Below are positions 1 to 5,063 of a stretch of DNA of 5,063 bases, one piece after another. The notes beneath the pieces were generated by a model. That model saw only the letters and a list, made by a program, of their open reading frames with translations. It did not search any database and was not told the DNA's origin. Both the position numbers and the translations under genes were made by a program. Source of the stretch: Bryobacterales bacterium (GTDB lineage Bacteria > Acidobacteriota > Terriglobia > Bryobacterales > Bryobacteraceae); contig PKZC01000270.1 of assembly GCA_003132905.1 (NCBI GenBank), forward strand, positions 1 to 5,063. The letters run 5' to 3'. Positions within the stretch are counted from its first letter, which is position 1, and the number at the start of each line of letters is the position of its first letter.

Positions 1-825
1 CGCATCACTGCTGTAGATCAGAGCGGAAAAAGCTTTGTCAGCGATGTTTCCGAGGGCGATTTATGGCTGTTTCCGCCCGGAATTCCGCATTCCATCCAGG
101 GCTTGGGTCCGGATGGCTGCCGATTCTTGCTGGTCTTCGACGACGGAAACTTTGACGAGTTCCACACTTTCCTGATCACCGATTGGATGTCTCACACACC
201 GAAGGAAGTGCTGGCGAAGAATTTCAATGTGCCTGCCTCGACTTTTGACAACGTTCCGAAGAAAGAATTGTTTATCTTTCAAACCGGCCTTCCCGGCGAT
301 CTGAAAGCCGAGCAGGCGCAGAGCTCACAGGGCACCGGGATGGTGCCCAAGAGTTTTGACTTCAAAGCCAGCACCATGCAACCGACCAAGGTGACGGCTG
401 GCGGCAGTGTGAAGATCATCGATTCCAAAATCTTTCCGGTGACGCCCATTTCGGCCGCAATCGTCACGCTGAAGCCCGGCGGTCTGCGCGAATTGCACTG
501 GCACCCGAACGCCGACGAGTGGCAGTATTACATCACAGGCAAGGGGCGGATGACGCTTTTCATCGCTGGCTCGGATGCCCGAACCATGGATTTTGAAGAG
601 GGCGACGTGGGATACGTTCCGATTTCCAATCCTCATTACATCGAGAACACCGGCGACTCGGACTTGTTGTTTCTTGAAATGTTCAGGACCGCCGACTATC
701 AGGACATTTCATTAGCGGAATGGATGGCGCACACGCCTCATCTGCTCATGGATCAACATCTGCAGGTTGGAACATCGATGCTCGACGCGATCCCGAAGCA
801 GGAGATCGTCGTGAGGCCGGTATAG
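1..825 (+). CDS. oxdC: Bicupin oxalate decarboxylase, N-terminally cut by window edge
   Basis: Oxalate decarboxylase splits oxalate to formate and CO2 using Mn in two cupin domains. The frame is open from base 1 to the TAG at 823-825 (274 residues seen). Aligned from memory to the 385-aa Bacillus subtilis OxdC, about 110 N-terminal residues lie outside the window, so the first HxH metal motif is not visible. What remains of cupin 1 includes PPGIPHSIQ (His30, matching His140) and the lid region DDGNFDEFHTF, where Glu53 matches catalytic Glu162. Cupin 2 is complete: Arg163, His166, His168, Glu173 and His212 match Arg270, His273, His275, Glu280 and His319, and Glu226 matches Glu333. The lid reads DEFHT instead of the classical SENST. 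Internal TTG and ATG codons such as 103 are not the start, because family sequence continues upstream of them. Export cannot be judged without the N-terminus. The family is very sure; the exact activity is less so because of the lid. Confidence 0.93.
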   Translation, partial: RITAVDQSGKSFVSDVSEGDLWLFPPGIPHSIQGLGPDGCRFLLVFDDGNFDEFHTFLITDWMSHTPKEVLAKNFNVPASTFDNVPKKELFIFQTGLPGDLKAEQAQSSQGTGMVPKSFDFKASTMQPTKVTAGGSVKIIDSKIFPVTPISAAIVTLKPGGLRELHWHPNADEWQYYITGKGRMTLFIAGSDARTMDFEEGDVGYVPISNPHYIENTGDSDLLFLEMFRTADYQDISLAEWMAHTPHLLMDQHLQVGTSMLDAIPKQEIVVRPV

Positions 826-1216
826 AAGGACACCATTCCAAACGACGGCGGCATCAAGCGGGACGATAGCGCCGAGACAGGCGACGAAGAAGTGGGCCCA
901 CCGATGGCGCTGGTCCTGAGGATGAAAGCGAACTGCTGAACCAAGCCGATTTAGATGACCTGACGGTGCTGGATGCGGACGATCCTAGCCTGGGGCTGAC
1001 TGATATTGGCGATGTTCCGCCCGAAGATTGGGCGGCGGATACTGGACCCACGCATTCGGCCGAAGAGAAGAATCGTATCGCCTGGGATCAGCTGAAATCG
1101 AAGCCCAGTCACAAGGGGACGAGTTCAGTGAAGCTTACTTGGAGTGCACTGCCACGCAGCTCAAGGCAGAATTGGCGGATGACCTTCTCGGCAGCTTCAC
1201 ACAGTTTGACCAGTAG
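826..1216 (+). pseudogene. Small acidic hypothetical protein, split across three reading frames
   Basis: No single frame spans this stretch, but protein-like acidic sequence runs through it when frames are joined. The first frame reads through the segment DDSAETGDEEVG up to about 900. The second frame carries on from about 900 to about 1100 with DGAGPEDESELLNQ, then VLDADDPSLGLTDIGDVPPE and DWAADTGPTHSAEEKNRIAW. The third frame finishes with QGDEFSEAYLECTATQLKAE and LADDLLGSFTQFDQ, ending at TAG 1214-1216. The joined product would be about 125 residues, strongly acidic, with no signal peptide or membrane segment. I do not recognise the family. No start with a good ribosome binding site is visible; the first frame begins directly after the oxdC stop. 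The end overlaps the tail of the opposite-strand response regulator by about 80 bases. Either a decayed gene or one with sequence errors; a chance run of acidic codons is less likely but possible. Confidence 0.42.
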
Positions 1217-1597
1217 GCGACAAACCCAGCTGCCGTAGAGAGGATCTCCTCCAGGTGGATCGGCTTGCAGATGTACGAGTTCGCCCCGGCTTGGTAGCAT
1301 CGGTCGATTTCATCCGCATTGGTGGAGCCGGACATGATTACCACGGGCTTGCTTTTCAGTTCCTCACAGCTTCGGATAGGTTCCAAAACTTCGAAACCGC
1401 TGGAGCCGGGGAAGATTCAGATCCAACAGGACCACATCACAAGATTGAACCGGCCTTTGCTCGTTGGCAAGGTATTCTACCGCTTCCACGCTGTCCTTCA
1501 CATGAGTGATTTCGATAGGCAGACCGGTCTTGCCCAAGGCGGTCCGCAGCATTTGGGCGTCGGCCGGATTGTCTTCCACCATCAAAATACGGAGCAT
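1135..1597 (-). pseudogene. Rcp1/CheY-like response regulator with a one-base frameshift
   Basis: A single-domain receiver of the Rcp1 type, which takes phosphate from a partner histidine kinase (often phytochrome-like) in the cytoplasm. The start ATG is at 1597. The N-terminal part has MLRILMVEDNPADAQ with the acidic pair Glu8-Asp9, and VVLLDLNLP with phospho-acceptor Asp59. After Pro63 the frame is lost. Reading resumes in another frame as GSSGFEVLEPIRSC, then VVIMSGST (the switch Ser/Thr) and ANSYICKPIHLEE (conserved Lys). The break maps to a run of four G (four C on the coding strand) at 1408-1411; removing one base restores one continuous 153-aa receiver, the usual length for this family. 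The gene follows the kinase remnant at 1621-1779 with a 23-base gap, as in a kinase-regulator operon. Its C-terminus overlaps the acidic ORF tail to tail. Decay, sequencing error, or less likely +1 frameshifting at CCC-C could explain the break. Confidence 0.87.
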
Positions 1598-1613
1598 GCG
1601 TGATGGTAGACCC

Positions 1614-1625
1614 AGTAGCGCTACT
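1614..1625. repeat. Perfect 12-bp palindrome at the kinase stop codon
   Basis: AGTAGCGCTACT is identical to its reverse complement and contains the kinase remnant's stop codon (1621-1623). It lies in the 23-base gap before the response regulator start. There is no loop and no T tract on the coding strand, so it is not a convincing terminator. It could be a protein-binding site or chance. Confidence 0.4.
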
Positions 1626-1779
1626 TTTGTTTCCGATTTGGTAACGTGAAGTTAAAGGTAGCGCCTTCCCCCTGTTTCGATTCTACCCAGATGCGGCCTC
1701 TGTGCCGTTCGACAATCCGTTTACAGACTGCCAGCCCTATGCCGGTGCCCGGATACTCGGAGCCGTGGACAACAATCCT
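1621..1779 (-). pseudogene. Histidine kinase remnant, C-terminal ATPase lobe only
   Basis: The minus strand encodes [20 protein letters not shown], then [20 protein letters not shown] and TLPNRKQK, ending at a TAG (1621-1623). This is the G1/G2-box end of a HATPase_c domain, closest in style to Cph1/phytochrome-like and PAS-containing kinases whose text around this motif is typically [15 protein letters not shown]. Immediately upstream the frame reads IVV and then meets a TGA at 1780-1782. I find no N box, dimerisation/phospho-His motif or sensor domain in any frame between 1780 and 1909. The gene therefore lacks nearly all of its body, and kinase-like sequence stops abruptly near 1766-1775. 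This looks like a deletion or rearrangement junction. It was probably the partner kinase for the response regulator that follows it. Confidence 0.78.
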
Positions 1780-1909
1780 TCAGCTTTGTCACCGTTAGGT
1801 AATGTCGAACTGAAAGATCTGGTAACGGAACGAGCGTGAATGCTGTCTACTATTTTTCAGGCGGCTGAAGCGGAAGCCGTATCTAGCTTGCGAAGGAGGA
1901 ATCGGAGCA
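1780..1909. other. Intergenic region between kinase remnant and ORF at 1910
   Basis: This stretch contains stops in the frames that would extend the kinase and no recognisable protein. It is less GC-rich than its surroundings, with an AT-rich patch around 1848-1858 that includes TACTAT, resembling a -10 box, but no matching -35 at standard spacing. It ends in the Shine-Dalgarno of the ORF at 1910. It probably holds that gene's promoter; the left edge may also be a rearrangement junction. Confidence 0.35.
1893..1899 (+). promoter_or_regulatory. Strong Shine-Dalgarno for the ORF at 1910
   Basis: AAGGAGG lies 10 bases before the ATG at 1910, and a second weaker GGAG sits at 1904-1907. This is the best ribosome binding site in the window and the main reason to treat the otherwise unrecognised ORF as a gene and to choose this ATG. 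Confidence 0.6.
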
Positions 1910-2350
1910 ATGCCGCGTCAGCTCGCCAAACTCCTTCGGCTCTGGAAAAAACAAACCCAAGCACCAGGAAACGCCAGACCTGCCTTTGATATTCCGTTCA
2001 AACAAGAAGTGACGAACGAGGTTTCGGAGCTGGCGGGGACCCTGCTGGTACGCTTGGGCGGTTGTTCCGCGATGCAAGTACGCCCGGAGCCGGAGCACCG
2101 CGAGAGCGTTCTGATCCGAATTGTGCCGATGGCGAGAGCAACACATCTTCAGGGCGACGCGCCTTGGCAAAACGCAGCAGACGTCCAATTACAAAGCTGG
2201 ATCCAATCGGACTCTGCGATTTGGCAGTGGCTGGTTGCCAGGGGTATCGATTGCGACAAGGTAGAGCGGCGGTTGGCTGCCCTTCCCTCGCCCATGCGCC
2301 GCTCGAAGACCCCCGCTTTCCGACCGAAACCTTCTCTCTCTCTGCCCTAA
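1910..2350 (+). CDS. Hypothetical protein of 146 aa, upstream partner of FAD oxidoreductase
   Basis: I do not recognise this protein. It starts at ATG 1910 behind a strong AAGGAGG and ends at TAA 2348-2350, one base before the TTG start of the oxidoreductase. That arrangement suggests the two are translated together. The N-terminus is basic (MPRQLAKLLRLWKKQ). The middle (FDIPFKQEVTNEVSELAGTL, and VLIRIVPMARATHLQGD) and the tryptophan-rich stretch SWIQSDSAIWQWLVARGID look like folded protein. The last 20 residues (RRSKTPAFRPKPSLSLP) are basic and proline-rich, read from a CT-repeat stretch, and may not be native. No signal peptide or clear membrane segment is visible. Third-position GC looks only moderately raised, so coding support is modest. 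Alternatively this is intergenic or remnant DNA and the oxidoreductase is read alone. Confidence 0.45.
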   Translation: MPRQLAKLLRLWKKQTQAPGNARPAFDIPFKQEVTNEVSELAGTLLVRLGGCSAMQVRPEPEHRESVLIRIVPMARATHLQGDAPWQNAADVQLQSWIQSDSAIWQWLVARGIDCDKVERRLAALPSPMRRSKTPAFRPKPSLSLP

Positions 2351-2351
2351 T

Positions 2352-3785
2352 TTGAAAGCTCGAGAGGCGTTTGTAATCGGCGCGGGACCCAACGGTTTCA
2401 CAGCGGCGATTCTTCTGGCGCAGGCAGGACTCCGGACTACAATTCTTGAAGCGGAAGCAAGTGTGGGTGGGGGCCTTCGCTCGGCCGAACTGACCCTGCC
2501 GGGGTTTGCACACGATATTTGTTCGGCGGTTCATCCGATGGCGCTCAGTTCGCCCGCGTTTGCCGGTTTCCCGCTGGCTGAACATGGACTGGAATGGATT
2601 CAGCCGCCGCTGCCGTTAGCGCATCCATTCGATGATGGATCGGCCGCCGTTTTGCACCGATCCGTGGAAGAAACTTGTGTGGGGTTGGGGGTGGATGGTC
2701 CTGCGTACGCGCGGGTGGTGACGCCGCTGGTAGAGCGATGGCAGGAGCTTGCGTCCGAGATTCTGCAGCCCATGTTGCATATCCCGAGCAACCCGCTGCT
2801 GCTTGCCCGATTCGGATGGCAGGCATGGCATCCGGCGGCGGCCCTGGCCCGGCGATTGTTCCGAACTTCAGCGGCACAAGCGCTATTCGGCGGGCTTGCG
2901 GCCCACTCCATGCTTCCCTTGGATGCGCCTGGATCGGCCGCCTTCGGCTGGGCGCTCGCCATTGCAGCTCATGCGGTTGGGTGGCCGATTCCGCGCGGCG
3001 GTTCGCAGCAAATCGCGAATGCACTGGCGTCGTATTTTACGTCGCTCGGGGGCAAGATCGTCACCGGCGCGCGAGTTCGGTCCTTGGATGACCTTCAGGC
3101 GGAAGCTGAAATCCCGGTGGGCGAGGCGCTGGTGCTGTGCGATCTCACGCCCCGGCAGTTTCTTGAAATCGCGGGGGAACGGATTTCGGGACGGTTCCGG
3201 AATCGGCTGCAGCGCTATCGCTATGGCCCAGGGGTCTTCAAGATCGATTGGGCGCTCAGCCGGCCGACGCCATGGAAGGCACCCGAGTGCGCCAACGCCG
3301 GTACGCTGCACCTGGGTGGGTCGCTCGAGGAAATCGAACAGTCAGAAAAGGATGCGGCGGAAGGTAGGATTAACGAGCGGCCATTTGTCTTATTCGCACA
3401 ACCTAGCGTTTTCGATAGCAGCCGCGCGCCAGCGGGAAGTCATACGGCTTGGGCCTATTGCCACGTCCCTCATGGCTGCAGCGTGGATATGACTTCCCGC
3501 ATCGAGGCGCAAGTGGAGCGTTTTGCTCCGGGATTTGGCGATGCGATTCTAGCGCGCCACACGTTTACGCCCGCCGAACTCGAGCAGCACAACGGAAACC
3601 TGGTGGGCGGCGATATCTCGGGTGGCTTAAACAGCCTTCAGCAATTAATCTTTCGGCCAACCCGGAGCCTCTACCGGACTCCACTCAAGAACGTGTATCT
3701 CTGCTCGGCTTCCACGCCCCCCGGCGGCGGAGTGCACGGCATGTGCGGTTACCATGCCGCGCGACTCGCATTGCGGAAAATCTAA
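2352..3785 (+). CDS. FAD-dependent oxidoreductase, phytoene desaturase/COG1233 type
   Basis: A cytoplasmic FAD flavoprotein of the amine oxidase/phytoene desaturase superfamily, close to the group that includes human PYROXD2. The substrate is unknown. The N-terminus has the dinucleotide-binding fold VIGAGPNGFTAAILLAQAG (Gly10, Gly12, Gly15), Glu33 at the end of strand 2 for the FAD ribose, then GGGLRSAE. The middle has PRGGSQQIANALA, the usual flavin-domain motif before the strand that closes on the cofactor, and LCDLTPRQFLEIAG. The C-terminus NVYLCSASTPPGGGVHGMCG is the family's second FAD-contact motif and is intact. At 477 residues it is a little short but complete. The TTG start at 2352 is the only start that puts the nucleotide-binding strand at the proper distance; no Shine-Dalgarno precedes it, consistent with coupling to the upstream ORF, whose stop is one base away. 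Its TAA overlaps the stop of the converging SDR gene. There is no carotenoid gene beside it, so a carotenoid role is not supported. Confidence 0.93.
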   Translation: MKAREAFVIGAGPNGFTAAILLAQAGLRTTILEAEASVGGGLRSAELTLPGFAHDICSAVHPMALSSPAFAGFPLAEHGLEWIQPPLPLAHPFDDGSAAVLHRSVEETCVGLGVDGPAYARVVTPLVERWQELASEILQPMLHIPSNPLLLARFGWQAWHPAAALARRLFRTSAAQALFGGLAAHSMLPLDAPGSAAFGWALAIAAHAVGWPIPRGGSQQIANALASYFTSLGGKIVTGARVRSLDDLQAEAEIPVGEALVLCDLTPRQFLEIAGERISGRFRNRLQRYRYGPGVFKIDWALSRPTPWKAPECANAGTLHLGGSLEEIEQSEKDAAEGRINERPFVLFAQPSVFDSSRAPAGSHTAWAYCHVPHGCSVDMTSRIEAQVERFAPGFGDAILARHTFTPAELEQHNGNLVGGDISGGLNSLQQLIFRPTRSLYRTPLKNVYLCSASTPPGGGVHGMCGYHAARLALRKI

Positions 3786-4473
3786 CGTTCCGCCGATCCT
3801 GGCTCGGCAATCTTGCCGTGAACGCCCGCAGTGACAGTGTCAGGCAATACATGAGCGAGCGTCGCCTGGACTTTGTTCTTAAAGGAACCGGCCACAATGT
3901 GGTCTTTCCCAGCCATCAGCGCCTCGAAGCCCTGGCGAGCGACCTCAGCAGGATCATCCTTCTTTTCGGCGCCAACTTTCGTATCCTCCATGCCGGCCCG
4001 ATGGAAGAAGTTCGTCTCGGTGGCTCCGGGCATGAGCGTGGTCACGGTCACTCCGGTGTCCTTTAGCTCATAACGGATTGCTTCGGCGAACGACTTCAGG
4101 AACGCCTTGGGCGCCATATACGGCTTCGTAGGGCGCAGGCATCACGCCCGCGATGGATGAGGTGATGAGGATCCGCCCCTGGCCGCGAGCCACCATGTCC
4201 TGCAAAATAAGCTTCGTGATATGCACCGACGAAGTGACGTTCAGGTTGATCAGATTGAGCTCCGACGCCGTCTGGGCCGGCGAGATCCACCTGCAGGTCT
4301 TGTACCTCCACGCCAAGCGCCGCGAGCCTACGTCGCGCGTCCAGGATTCAGTTGTCCTCGGCCGCGATAAGAAGATCAAAGCCGTGCCGTGCAGACTCCG
4401 CGGCGAGCTCATAGCCGATTCCGCTGGATGCGCCCGTTATGACGGCCAATTGTTTCGTGGTGGTTGTATTCAT
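3782..4473 (-). pseudogene. Short-chain dehydrogenase/reductase, inactivated by several lesions
   Basis: Classical SDR (NAD(P)-dependent oxidoreductase) with unknown substrate. It starts at ATG 4473. Codons 1-41 carry the cofactor motif VITGASSGIGYELA. A TGA at 4348-4350 interrupts at EDN-stop-ILDARR, where relatives generally have a Gly (GGA), so a single base change would do it. The same frame continues to VDLAGPDGV (about 4264). It then jumps to another frame, and family sequence resumes as ELNLINLNVTSSVHITKLIL. The NAG motif and its surroundings, roughly 40 residues, are missing. RILITSSIAG holds the catalytic Ser. At 4108-4118 the Tyr-x-x-x-Lys active site is split by a second shift; restoring two bases (GC) gives YGAPKAFLK. 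The C-terminus LMPGATETNFFHRA to KIAEPGSAER is complete and ends at 3782. The encoded remnant is about 230 codons against 260-270 in the family. The gene is convergent with, and overlaps the stop of, the FAD oxidoreductase gene. Confidence 0.92.
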
Positions 4474-4584
4474 ATAAAAGGAACTCGCGGATTAGACTGC
4501 TGGAGGCGGTGGGATCGCACAACTAAACAGTTACGCGAAGGTTGCGAAACCGATCTGCGCCCAGACGCTCTAAAGTGAAGAAGC
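4474..4584. other. Divergent intergenic region, SDR remnant and FUSC-like gene
   Basis: This 111-base gap separates two outward-reading genes and should contain both promoters. I see no -35/-10 pair with good spacing in either direction, no long inverted repeat and no terminator. Only the weak purine run GAAGAAG (4577-4583) before the GTG at 4585 could serve as a ribosome binding site; the SDR start at 4473 has no clear Shine-Dalgarno. Confidence 0.4.
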
Positions 4585-5063
4585 GTGCTACCTACCCCTC
4601 GCCCTGGCGGCCAATTTTCCCGAGACGTGCTGGCCGCCGACTGGTCAAAGGCGCAACCGCGCGCCGCATTCGTGCTGGTGCTGGTTATTACTGGAGCGCT
4701 TGCGGCGGGCATCCTGGCCGGAAATGCGCGCTACGGGGTCTTGATTGCGTCTGGTGCGTTTTCGGTTGGCTTTGGATCGTTTCAACAACTACGCAGTTCG
4801 CGAATCGTTCCGATGCTGCTGGCGGCGTGCGGTATGTGTGTTTCCAGCTGGGTGGGGACGCTGGCCGGCCTTTCCTCGATTACGGCGGTGATCGCGTGCG
4901 CGGCAGCAGCCTTTGCATACGCCGAGATTTCGCGCCGCAACCAGGCTGCGTCGTGGGTGGTGTTGCAATGCGCAATTTGGCTGGTTATTTCCACCGCTTA
5001 TCCGGTGCATGGTCTGGACGTTCTGGGCCGCGGGCTGCTGATACTGGCGGGCGGACTTCTGCG
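4585..5063 (+). CDS. FUSC/YccS-like inner-membrane protein, C-terminally cut by window edge
   Basis: A polytopic membrane protein resembling the N-terminal membrane domain of the FUSC family (fusaric acid resistance/aromatic acid exporter, YccS-like). The frame runs from GTG 4585 to the window end (159 codons) without a stop; a TGA at 4576-4578 closes it upstream. After a short cytoplasmic stretch (1-25) come hydrophobic segments at about residues 27-46, 50-66, 73-92, 97-113 and 122-139, with a sixth starting near 147. The early pattern, including LAGNARYGVLIASGAFSVGF, resembles the first two helices of this family, and the RRNQAASWVV turn between segments four and five also fits. GTG 4585 has a weak GAAGAAG in front; GTG 4627 is an alternative start that would still keep all the helices. 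The cytoplasmic FUSC domain would lie beyond the window. Substrate unknown. Other polytopic families cannot be ruled out from this fragment. Confidence 0.75.
   Translation, partial: MLPTPRPGGQFSRDVLAADWSKAQPRAAFVLVLVITGALAAGILAGNARYGVLIASGAFSVGFGSFQQLRSSRIVPMLLAACGMCVSSWVGTLAGLSSITAVIACAAAAFAYAEISRRNQAASWVVLQCAIWLVISTAYPVHGLDVLGRGLLILAGGLL

Noticed and set aside
1255..1603. Plus-strand open frames across the response regulator
   Set aside because: They are antisense to a recognisable receiver domain and lack protein character.
1765..1839. Short plus-strand frame from GTG 1765 to TGA 1837-1839
   Set aside because: Only 24 codons, no ribosome binding site, and its start overlaps the kinase remnant; no support as a gene.
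2331..2344. CT-repeat tract before the oxidoreductase as a phase-variation or slippage element
   Set aside because: Only a few dinucleotide units, too short to make a convincing contingency repeat; noted only as an odd 3' end of the upstream ORF.
1998..2585. Long open frame of 195 codons on the minus strand
   Set aside because: It runs across the start of the well-supported FAD oxidoreductase and is low-complexity, Arg/Pro/Ser-rich, typical of antisense shadow frames in GC-rich DNA.
2749..3492. 247-codon plus-strand open frame inside the oxidoreductase
   Set aside because: It is an out-of-frame shadow, rich in Arg, Ser and Trp, with no family motif, whereas the main frame has intact FAD motifs throughout.
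4348..4350. TGA in the SDR read as selenocysteine
   Set aside because: The position is not a redox-active Cys site in SDRs, relatives usually have Gly there, no hairpin is obvious downstream, and the gene has two further lesions.
4153..4578. 141-codon plus-strand open frame
   Set aside because: It is antisense to the SDR remnant, which is clearly the true coding sense; the product resembles no protein.
1..5063. Mobile element, CRISPR array, tRNA or rRNA
   Set aside because: I saw no transposase or integrase sequence, no terminal inverted repeats with target duplications, no regularly spaced repeats, and no tRNA-like or rRNA-like segment. A full computational scan was not possible here.

Overview
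The window is about 5 kb of moderately GC-rich bacterial DNA. It carries metabolic and membrane genes interleaved with broken ones. The protein flavour (a bicupin oxalate decarboxylase, a COG1233-type FAD oxidoreductase, and an SDR of the class ending KMAEPGSG-like) would suit a soil bacterium, perhaps an acidobacterium. That taxonomic guess is inference only, because there is no rRNA or other marker here.

Layout: (1) 1-825 (+) is the 3' two-thirds of an oxalate decarboxylase with an unusual active-site lid. (2) 826-1216 (+) is a small acidic protein whose reading is split over three frames. (3) On the minus strand, 1621-1779 is the last part of a histidine kinase, followed by 1135-1597, an Rcp1/CheY-like response regulator broken by one extra base in a G4 run. 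Together they look like the remnant of a two-component operon. (4) 1780-1909 is non-coding as far as I can see and ends in a strong Shine-Dalgarno. (5) 1910-2350 (+) is an unrecognised 146-aa ORF that stops one base before (6) 2352-3785 (+), an intact 477-aa FAD-dependent oxidoreductase of the phytoene-desaturase superfamily. (7) 3782-4473 (-) is a short-chain dehydrogenase that converges on the oxidoreductase with overlapping stop codons. It is clearly dead as written: in-frame TGA, internal deletion and a 2-base deletion at the active site. (8) 4474-4584 is a short divergent intergenic region. (9) 4585-5063 (+) is the N-terminal membrane half of a FUSC/YccS-like protein that runs off the window.

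The genes do not form one obvious pathway. The main message is the contrast between three long undamaged frames (the cupin, the oxidoreductase and the FUSC-like gene) and four damaged genes. The SDR lesions (a nonsense codon, a loss of roughly 40 codons, a dinucleotide loss) are hard to explain as simple read errors and point to true gene decay. The single-base slips in the response regulator and the acidic ORF could be either decay or sequence error. I did not find convincing evidence of a new biological system, a mobile element, a CRISPR array or an RNA gene.
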